Shown here in pieces: positions 58,244-64,000 of a stretch of 64,000 bases of DNA. A model generated the notes under the pieces. It was not told where the DNA came from and made no database searches. It saw nothing but the letters and a program-made list of their open reading frames with translations. The number at the start of each line of letters is the position of its first letter. Within the stretch, counting starts at the first letter, position 1. The position numbers and the translations under genes are program-made. Where the stretch lies: NCBI RefSeq assembly GCF_037478305.1, contig NZ_JBBGAZ010000001.1:124001-188000 (forward strand), read 5' to 3'. The DNA is from Cognatishimia coralii. Lineage in GTDB: Bacteria; Pseudomonadota; Alphaproteobacteria; Rhodobacterales; Rhodobacteraceae.

Positions 58244-59490
58244 TCGTTCGTCTCCTGATAACTCGCCTCCACGGGAACGCCGGGGATGACGTACTCTTGA
58301 CCAATGACAATAACGTCGGCGGCCTCTGGGAGGCCCGCCAGCCAGACACCGTCGATGGTGTCACGCAACATTGTGACAGGGACGAAGTCTGCTTTCTTTT
58401 CCGCAGTGACCGTGCGCACGCCCAAGGTGCCTTCGTCATTCAGCGTCAGAACAGACTGAGGCAACAGATGCGCAGATTTACCGTCCGAGGCGATGATGAT
58501 CTCGGCGGTTTGACCGTCGCGGATTTTCAGGTCTGCGTTGTCGACGGTGATTTCGACGCGGAACGTACGGGTGGTTTCATCAGCGGCGCGAGACAGGAAG
58601 GTCACTTCGCCGATCACCTCATTGCCGTCGGTCAAACGCGCACCAGCGCGTGCGCCGAGCTGAACGCGGTTCACTTCGGTTTCAGGCACAAACCCCACGA
58701 GCTTCACAGGGTCTAGCTGAATGATGGTCGCACAATGGGCTCCGTTGGGGCTGTTCACGCTCAACAAGCCGCCGATTTCGGCAGTGTCGGTTTCCAGCAG
58801 GCCACCGAATGGAGTGAAGACCTTCAGGCGGTCGATTTCTTTCTGGGCCGAGGCCACACCTGCTTCGGCGGACTCTATATTGGCTTGCGCGCTTTCCAGA
58901 CCGGACAGCGCCGAAGACACGCCTGCTTCCGCTGCTCGAACGGCAGCTTGGGTCGCTGCGACGCGGGTTTCAGAGGCGAAGCCCTCTTTCGAAAGACGCT
59001 CGGCGGCGTTGTCATTGATACGTGCTTCTTCCAAAGCAGCGCGCGCTTGTTCAACAACGGCCTGCGCGGCAGGGGCGGCAGCTTTGGCAGAGGCCAAACG
59101 CGCCTGCGCTTCTGCCAAGGACGCCAGACGTGTGCCCGGATCGATTTCACAGAGCAACTGACCTGCTTCAACCAGAGCGCCTTTGCGCAGAGGCTCTGAG
59201 ATCACGAGACCCGAGGTTTCGGCCATGACATCCAACTGGCGGGTTGCTTCCGTCTCGCCCCGCAGCACAACCGCACTGTCGATCACACGGGCGGTCGACT
59301 GGATCGCTACTACGCGCACCACATTTTCAGTTGATTCTACTGTTTCCGCAGGCTCTGCAGTTTCGGTAACCACAGTGTCACTGTCTCCGGATCCACCGGA
59401 TGCAAATTCCAACAACTGCTCACGTTGGATTACAAAGAAAAACAAAAACGCCGTTACGATTGCGGCAATAATAACTGGTACTGGCTTCAT
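58240..59490 (-). CDS. RND efflux periplasmic adaptor (HlyD/AcrA family)
   Basis: A 416-residue membrane-fusion protein with an N-terminal helix (VPVIIAAIVTAFLFFFVI) that is probably a membrane anchor, not a lipobox. It has a barrel-sandwich start (LVISEPLRKGALVEAGQLLCEIDPGT), a long alpha-helical coiled hairpin rich in Ala (about 107-190, QARLASAKAAAPAAQAVVEQARAALEEARIND), then LVGFVPETEVNRVQLGARAGARL and the beta-barrel domain ending in VIGQEYVIPGVPVEASYQE. It pairs with the downstream permease, whose start it overlaps by 4 bases. The upstream gap (59491-59696) is shared with the divergent YfgM-like gene. Confidence 0.92.
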   Translation of the reverse strand: MKPVPVIIAAIVTAFLFFFVIQREQLLEFASGGSGDSDTVVTETAEPAETVESTENVVRVVAIQSTARVIDSAVVLRGETEATRQLDVMAETSGLVISEPLRKGALVEAGQLLCEIDPGTRLASLAEAQARLASAKAAAPAAQAVVEQARAALEEARINDNAAERLSKEGFASETRVAATQAAVRAAEAGVSSALSGLESAQANIESAEAGVASAQKEIDRLKVFTPFGGLLETDTAEIGGLLSVNSPNGAHCATIIQLDPVKLVGFVPETEVNRVQLGARAGARLTDGNEVIGEVTFLSRAADETTRTFRVEITVDNADLKIRDGQTAEIIIASDGKSAHLLPQSVLTLNDEGTLGVRTVTAEKKADFVPVTMLRDTIDGVWLAGLPEAADVIVIGQEYVIPGVPVEASYQETNE

Positions 59491-59696
59491 TTCCCCTGCC
59501 TTATGTTGGCAACCTCTGATTTGCAGTTAGGGTTAAGGACTCTGATTACAATGGCGCAAACAGATTTTTTTGAACTGACCAGTTTAGTTTACTTTTCTCG
59601 TGGAACCGTTGCAAGAGCAGCATAGTTTTGCCGTCAACACTTGGCCTTTGGTGTGGCAAAGGCTATGAGAGAGAAAATCGAATAGGGGTAGGGTCT

Positions 59697-60371
59697 GTGA
59701 GCGATACCGACAGCTTTATTGATGAAGTCACCGAAGAGGTGCGCCGCGATGCTTTGTTCGCGCAGTTCCGCCGCTATGGGTGGATTGCAGTGGTGGCGGT
59801 TGTCGCCATTGTGGGCGGGGCGACTTGGAATGAATACAACAAGTCCCAAACCGCAAGTGCCGCGCAAGCCACTGGGGATGCATTGCTTTTTGCGCTTGGA
59901 ACGCCTGAGGCATCTGAGCAGGCTGCGGCGTTGCAAAATGCGGATCTTCAGTCCTCTGACGCGGAAATCGTGCGTCAACTTCTGTTGAGTGCGGCGCAAC
60001 TGGATGCGGGCGACGCTGAGGCTGCGGCGGCTACGCTGAACGCGGCGGCCACCACGGATGTCGATGCCGTCTATAAAGACCTGGCTGCCTTTAAAGCGGT
60101 ACTGGCGCAAAGCGACACATTGTCCGCTCAGGATCGCCGGATTGCCTTTGAAGCGCTGTCGGCACCCGGTCGTCCAATGGCACTCTTTGCCTCAGAACAG
60201 ATCGCTTTGCTGGAAATTGAGGCAGGAAATACAGAGGCCGCCATCACACGTTTGCAGACAATTTCGCTGGATGCGGGCGCATCTGCGGGCTTGCGTCAAC
60301 GCGCAAGTCAGTTGATTGTGGCTCTTGGGGGCGAACCAGAAGATTTGCCGGCTGGGACAGAAGGTCAGTAA
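59697..60371 (+). CDS. YfgM-like tetratricopeptide membrane protein
   Basis: A 224-residue protein with a cytoplasmic N-terminal helix (VSDTDSFIDEVTEEVRRDALFAQFRRYG), one membrane helix (WIAVVAVVAIVGGATWNEYN, about 30-49) and a periplasmic C-terminal TPR-like region rich in Ala/Leu. This topology and its position directly before bamB and der are those of YfgM, which associates with the Sec translocon and periplasmic chaperones. The start is GTG at 59697 behind AGGGGTAGGG; an ATG-initiated extension from 59628 is less likely. It is divergent from the RND genes. Confidence 0.88.
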   Translation: MSDTDSFIDEVTEEVRRDALFAQFRRYGWIAVVAVVAIVGGATWNEYNKSQTASAAQATGDALLFALGTPEASEQAAALQNADLQSSDAEIVRQLLLSAAQLDAGDAEAAAATLNAAATTDVDAVYKDLAAFKAVLAQSDTLSAQDRRIAFEALSAPGRPMALFASEQIALLEIEAGNTEAAITRLQTISLDAGASAGLRQRASQLIVALGGEPEDLPAGTEGQ

Positions 60372-60405
60372 GATCACGCAAACCACTCGGCGGGAGGGAC
60401 ATCGT

Positions 60406-61710
60406 ATGAAATTCGGGACACTGCTTTTGGCAGCGGCCAGCACGTTGGTTCTGACGGCCTGTGCGCAACGCGAAGTTCTGCTGACGGGCGAACGTGAGAG
60501 CATCCGGGGTGACGAGATTGCTCTGGACCTACCTTCTGAAAGTAAAGCGATCCGTCTGCCGGGCGTGACCCGCAACACCAGCTGGACCCATCGTCACGGC
60601 ACGCCGCGCTATCGCACGAGCCATCCTGCTTTGGGTGCGAGCCCGACATTGGCATGGTCTGCGGACATCGGCGCGGGTGAGGGGCGTCGTGCGCGTATCT
60701 CTACCGATCCTGTCATGGCCGATGGGCGTATCTTTACGGTTGATGCAGAATCCAACCTCGTGGCGACTTCGACTGCAGGTGCGCGCATCTGGTCTCGTAG
60801 TCTCACACCTGTTGGCGACGATGCGCGGGATGCCTCGGGCGGTGGATTAGCGATTTCCGATGGCGTTCTCTATGTGACCACCGGCTTTGGCCGTCTTTTG
60901 GCGGTGAATCCCTCTGACGGCGCTGTGCAATGGGAACAGCGTCTTGGCGCAACTGGCAACGGCGCGCCCGTTGTCTATGGCAACCTGATCTACTTCGTGG
61001 CCGGTGACGACGTCGCCTGGGCCGTCAACAAATCCAACGGACGGATCGAGTGGAAACTGACCTCGACTCCCTCTGTGAACAACCTGCAAGTGCCCTCAGC
61101 CCCTGCGCTGTCTGATCGCTTTGCGGTCTTTGCCTTTGGCTCTGGCGAAGTGCAAACCGCCTTCCGTCGTGGCGGCGTGCGTTTCTGGGACGCGGGCATC
61201 CAAGGCCAACGCATCGGCCGCGCCTTGTCGACGGTCGGAGACATCACTGGCGATCCCGTGATCGTCGGCTCTACGGTCTATGTGGCAAACCACTCTGGCC
61301 GCATCGCAGCGCTGGATCTTGAAAGCGGCGAGCGCAAATGGACCACGGCCGAAGGCGCGATTGGTCCGGTTTGGCCTGTGGGTGGTTCTTTGTTTTTCGT
61401 CAATGAACAGAACCAGTTGGTGCGTTTGAATGCCTCTGACGGATCGCATGTCTGGATCAAAGGTCTGCCTGACTTCGTCAAAGCACGCCCGCGTCGCCAG
61501 GTGGCGCGTTATGCGCATTATGGTCCGGTTCTGGCGGGTGGTCGCCTCTATGTGGCCTCCTCTGATGACACGCTCCGCGCCTTTGATCCGGCCTCGGGCG
61601 AGATGGTCTATTCCACCGCAATCCCCGGCGGCGCTGCCTCTGGCCCGATCGTTGCGGACACCACGCTTTATGTTGTCAGCAAAAAGGGCCAATTGTTGGC
61701 TTTCCGTTAA
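60406..61710 (+). CDS. bamB: Outer-membrane assembly lipoprotein BamB (PQQ-like beta-propeller)
   Basis: Subunit of the Bam complex that inserts outer-membrane proteins, 434 residues. The signal sequence MKFGTLLLAAASTLVLTAC carries a clear LTAC lipobox. Repeated propeller-blade motifs are visible (DGVLYVTTGFGRLLAVNPSDGAVQWEQRL, GSTVYVANHSGRIAALDLESGERKW, GRLYVASSDDTLRAFDPASGEMVYST), with about eight blades. The ATG at 60406 follows GGGAGGGAC. Gene order yfgM-bamB-der is widespread. Confidence 0.93.
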   Translation: MKFGTLLLAAASTLVLTACAQREVLLTGERESIRGDEIALDLPSESKAIRLPGVTRNTSWTHRHGTPRYRTSHPALGASPTLAWSADIGAGEGRRARISTDPVMADGRIFTVDAESNLVATSTAGARIWSRSLTPVGDDARDASGGGLAISDGVLYVTTGFGRLLAVNPSDGAVQWEQRLGATGNGAPVVYGNLIYFVAGDDVAWAVNKSNGRIEWKLTSTPSVNNLQVPSAPALSDRFAVFAFGSGEVQTAFRRGGVRFWDAGIQGQRIGRALSTVGDITGDPVIVGSTVYVANHSGRIAALDLESGERKWTTAEGAIGPVWPVGGSLFFVNEQNQLVRLNASDGSHVWIKGLPDFVKARPRRQVARYAHYGPVLAGGRLYVASSDDTLRAFDPASGEMVYSTAIPGGAASGPIVADTTLYVVSKKGQLLAFR

Positions 61711-61756
61711 GGGAAATATGCTGTAAGGCCGCGTCTTCAGACCTCTGGAGAGTATC

Positions 61757-63220
61757 ATGAGTTTCACACTCGCCATCGTGGGGCGCCCGAATGTGGGCAA
61801 ATCCACGCTGTTCAATCGCCTTGTGGGCAAGAAACTGGCTTTGGTTGACGACCAGCCGGGCGTCACGCGTGATTTGCGCGAAGGCGAGGCGCGTCTGGGC
61901 GATCTGCGGTTCACTGTGATTGATACGGCCGGTCTTGAGGATGCGACGGATGACAGTCTGCAGGGCCGGATGCGTCGCTTGACGGAACGCGCGGTGGATA
62001 TGGCGGATGTCTGTCTGTTCATGATCGACGCGCGGGCAGGGGTCACGCCGACCGACATGATTTTCGCCGAGATCCTGCGCAAGAAATCCGCCCATGTGAT
62101 CCTGGCTGCGAACAAGGGCGAAGGCGCGGCCGCCGATGCGGGTGTGATTGAGGCCTATTCATTGGGTCTGGGCGAGCCGATCCGCCTGTCTGCCGAACAC
62201 GGCGAAGGCATGAATGACCTCTTTGTGCAGCTTTTGCCGGTTGAAGAGAAATTCAAGAAACTGGCCGAGGAAACTGCGCCGGAAACGGATGTGGAATTGG
62301 ATGAGGACGCCGACGAGGGCGCCGTTCCCAAGCCAACGAATGAAAAACCCCTGCAAATTGCTGTTGTGGGACGTCCGAACGCGGGCAAGTCCACACTGAT
62401 CAACAAGATCATCGGCGAAGACCGTCTTTTGACAGGCCCCGAGGCTGGCATCACTCGAGATGCGATCTCCTTGCGGACTACGTGGAACGACACGCCGATG
62501 CGGATCTTTGACACCGCTGGCATGCGCAAAAAGGCCAAGGTGCAGGATAAGGTCGAGAAACTCTCGGTCTCTGACGGTCTGCGTGCGGTGAAATTCGCTG
62601 AGGTCGTGGTGGTCTTGCTCGATGCCGCAATTCCCTTTGAACAACAAGACCTTAGGATCGCAGACCTCGCCGAACGCGAAGGCCGCGCCGTAGTGGTGGC
62701 CGTCAACAAATGGGACGTTGAGGACGCCAAGCAGGAAAAACTGCGCGACCTTAAAGAAGCCTTCGGACGTCTGTTGCCACAGCTGCGGGGCGCACCTCTG
62801 ATTACGGTGTCTGCGAAAACTGGCCGAGGTCTTGAACGCCTGCATGACGCCATCCTGCGCGCCTATGACGTGTGGAACCGTCGTGTCACCACGGCTCAAC
62901 TGAACCGCTGGCTGACGGGCATGCTGGAACAGCACCCGCCGCCCGCACCACAAGGCAAGCGGATCAAGCTGCGCTATATGACACAGGCCAAATCCCGGCC
63001 TCCTGGGTTTGTGGTGATGTGCAGCCATCCCGATAAGATGCCCGACAGCTATTCTCGTTATCTTGTCAACGGGTTACGCGAAGACTTTGACATGCCTGGC
63101 ACGCCGATCCGGCTGCATATGCGTGGGCAGGGGGATAAAAACCCCTATAAAGGCACGCGCAAGAAGAACGCGGGTGCGCTGAAAAAGCACATCACGCCTC
63201 GGGCAAAGCGCGAGAAATAG
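61757..63220 (+). CDS. der: Ribosome-biogenesis GTPase Der (EngA)
   Basis: Double-domain GTPase needed for 50S subunit assembly, 487 residues. G1 of domain 1 is GRPNVGKSTLFNRL (about 8-21) with DTAGLED (G3). Domain 2 has GRPNAGKSTLINKI (about 203-216), DTAGMRKKAK, and the NKWD G4 motif. An acidic linker (DVELDEDADEGAVP, about 178-191) separates them. The C-terminal KH-like domain (LKLRYMTQAKSRPPGFVVMC in outline) and a basic end (RAKREK) are typical. Confidence 0.97.
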   Translation: MSFTLAIVGRPNVGKSTLFNRLVGKKLALVDDQPGVTRDLREGEARLGDLRFTVIDTAGLEDATDDSLQGRMRRLTERAVDMADVCLFMIDARAGVTPTDMIFAEILRKKSAHVILAANKGEGAAADAGVIEAYSLGLGEPIRLSAEHGEGMNDLFVQLLPVEEKFKKLAEETAPETDVELDEDADEGAVPKPTNEKPLQIAVVGRPNAGKSTLINKIIGEDRLLTGPEAGITRDAISLRTTWNDTPMRIFDTAGMRKKAKVQDKVEKLSVSDGLRAVKFAEVVVVLLDAAIPFEQQDLRIADLAEREGRAVVVAVNKWDVEDAKQEKLRDLKEAFGRLLPQLRGAPLITVSAKTGRGLERLHDAILRAYDVWNRRVTTAQLNRWLTGMLEQHPPPAPQGKRIKLRYMTQAKSRPPGFVVMCSHPDKMPDSYSRYLVNGLREDFDMPGTPIRLHMRGQGDKNPYKGTRKKNAGALKKHITPRAKREK

Positions 63221-63259
63221 TTAGCCCCTTGATTTTTAGGGAAAAGACTCGGTATTTGA

Positions 63260-63292
63260 GGGCAGCTCTATTTGGAGCTGCCTTATTTTTTT
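63260..63292 (+). terminator. Intrinsic terminator after der
   Basis: GGCAGCTC at 63261-63268 pairs perfectly with GAGCTGCC at 63275-63282 and is followed by TTATTTTTTT. It lies about 40 bases after the der stop. Confidence 0.9.
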
Positions 63293-63325
63293 GATTTTAA
63301 AATCTACGTTTGCTGAGGGTATTTT

Positions 63326-64000
63326 ATGCCGAAGAATATCGCTGTGTTTTGCGACGGAACTTGGAATTCGCCATGGGCACCGAATTCGACCCATGTTCAA
63401 AAGCTCTATGAAGCCGCCCACGAGGTCGAACAAGTAAACTCTAAACTTGTCTGCGGGTATTTCCCCGGCGTCGGCGCAGGCGCGCATTTTACCAGCCATT
63501 TGGGCAAGGCTTTTGACAAAGTTGGAGGCGGGGCCTTTGGCATGGGTTTGACCAAAAACATCCTGAAGGCTTACGAGTTCTTGGCGCGCACCTATGAGCC
63601 CGGCGACCAAATCTTTCTGTTTGGTTTTTCGCGCGGCGCTTTCACAGTGCGATCTCTGGCTGGGATGATCCGGAAATCCGGTCTGCCGGCCGAGGTAACG
63701 AAAAGCTCTGTGAAACAGGCGCTAGAGCTCTACCGGATGCGAGGTGAAGAAAATCATCCAGACGCGCCACATATTCAGACCGCGCGCAAGGCACTGTCTC
63801 CGAAATTTGCGACGTCCCGGGAGGATCTGGCCTTCCGAGATGGGCAGGGTGATATCATCCAGATTGCCTATCTTGGGGTGTGGGATACTGTTGGCGCGAT
63901 GGGTGTGCCGAACCTTTTGGGCAAAGTCTCAGAGTTTTTGAACCGCCGACATGCGTTTCACGACATGGTGCTCAGCAGTTCGGTGCAATCCGCGCGTCAT
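63326..64000 (+). CDS. DUF2235 alpha/beta-hydrolase-like protein, N-terminal part
   Basis: A gene cut by the right window edge; 225 codons are visible with no stop. It begins MPKNIAVFCDGTWNSPWAPN, which matches the FxDGTxN start of the DUF2235 family. It then has VGAGAHFTSHLGKAF, IFLFGFSRGAFTVRSLAGMI (about 95-114) with the GFSRGA nucleophile elbow (Ser), and AYLGVWDTVGAMGVP. The family contains serine phospholipase-like proteins, some of which are type VI secretion effectors (Tle group), but no secretion genes are in view. The ATG at 63326 follows GAGGGT. Function unresolved. Confidence 0.85.
   Translation, partial: MPKNIAVFCDGTWNSPWAPNSTHVQKLYEAAHEVEQVNSKLVCGYFPGVGAGAHFTSHLGKAFDKVGGGAFGMGLTKNILKAYEFLARTYEPGDQIFLFGFSRGAFTVRSLAGMIRKSGLPAEVTKSSVKQALELYRMRGEENHPDAPHIQTARKALSPKFATSREDLAFRDGQGDIIQIAYLGVWDTVGAMGVPNLLGKVSEFLNRRHAFHDMVLSSSVQSARH

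Noticed and set aside
1..64000. CRISPR arrays, IS elements, prophage genes
   Set aside because: No direct-repeat arrays with regular spacing, no transposase or integrase, and no phage structural genes were seen. The dispersed motifs are too few and too scattered for a CRISPR.
1..64000. tRNA and rRNA genes
   Set aside because: I scanned the gene-free stretches for the T-arm pattern and cloverleaf spacing and found none; this is a visual scan, so a missed tRNA is possible but unlikely.

Overview
The window reads as chromosomal DNA of an alphaproteobacterium of the Rhodobacterales, most likely a marine member of the Roseobacter group. This is inferred from the gene types and order: a pccB/pccA/methylmalonyl-CoA mutase locus, heterotetrameric sarcosine oxidase, an Hda-like DnaA homologue beside ppk/ppx, DUF1289-ruvX-ccmI, Hint-domain and RTX-like acidic proteins, and GC-rich codon use. 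I see no rRNA, tRNA, CRISPR array, transposase or prophage. The first gene (MFS transporter) and the last (DUF2235 protein) are cut by the window edges.

Layout. 1-8.9 kb: propionyl-CoA assimilation (pccB, pccA, methylmalonyl-CoA mutase), with four small unknown genes, two or three of them lipoprotein-like, between pccB and pccA, and repeated TTTGC motifs upstream of pccB. 9-11.8 kb: VOC protein, GNAT acetyltransferase, DnaJ/TerB-like protein and an EEP-family hydrolase, all on the plus strand. 11.8-19.7 kb (minus strand): ppx, ppk, hda-like gene, AI-2E/PerM-type permease, a secreted fasciclin protein and a large Hint-domain protein. 19.9-24.5 kb: proS, SGNH hydrolase, DUF2937 protein and the lolC/lolD lipoprotein-release transporter. 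24.5-28.4 kb: YdcZ-type transporter, a divergent Tag-like glycosylase, clpP, clpX and a RidA-family protein. 28.4-33.8 kb (minus strand): a complete urease operon ureD-A-(small membrane protein)-B-C-E-F-G. 34-40.1 kb: a short Hint protein, dusA, a TauE/SafE permease, a putative Fe(II)/2OG oxygenase and two tandem RTX-like membrane-anchored proteins. 40.2-42.1 kb (minus strand): DUF1289, ruvX and ccmI. 42.3-47.7 kb: sarcosine oxidase soxB-(small membrane protein)-D-A-G. 47.9-54.4 kb: a small secreted protein, Fe superoxide dismutase, LOG protein, LysM protein, an Atm1-type ABC exporter, an NTF2-like protein and a LysE exporter. 54.5-59.5 kb (minus strand): an RND efflux permease and its adaptor. 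59.7-64 kb: YfgM-like protein, bamB, der and the start of a DUF2235 gene.

Function. Most of the window is core metabolism and envelope biology. Propionyl-CoA is carboxylated and isomerised to succinyl-CoA. Urea is hydrolysed to ammonia. Sarcosine is demethylated through tetrahydrofolate. The YfgM-like/BamB/Der order is the common outer-membrane assembly and ribosome-biogenesis cluster.

The less explained parts are the accessory pieces. These are a six-copy dispersed intergenic motif, a 133-bp element with 18-bp inverted ends inside the urease operon, a minimal HupE/UreJ-like protein in that operon, a 17-18 residue insertion in UreC, a small membrane protein between soxB and soxD, an RND pump with two extra central hydrophobic segments, and the paired RTX-like proteins. 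Family names come from motif recognition by eye and from memory; no database search was possible.
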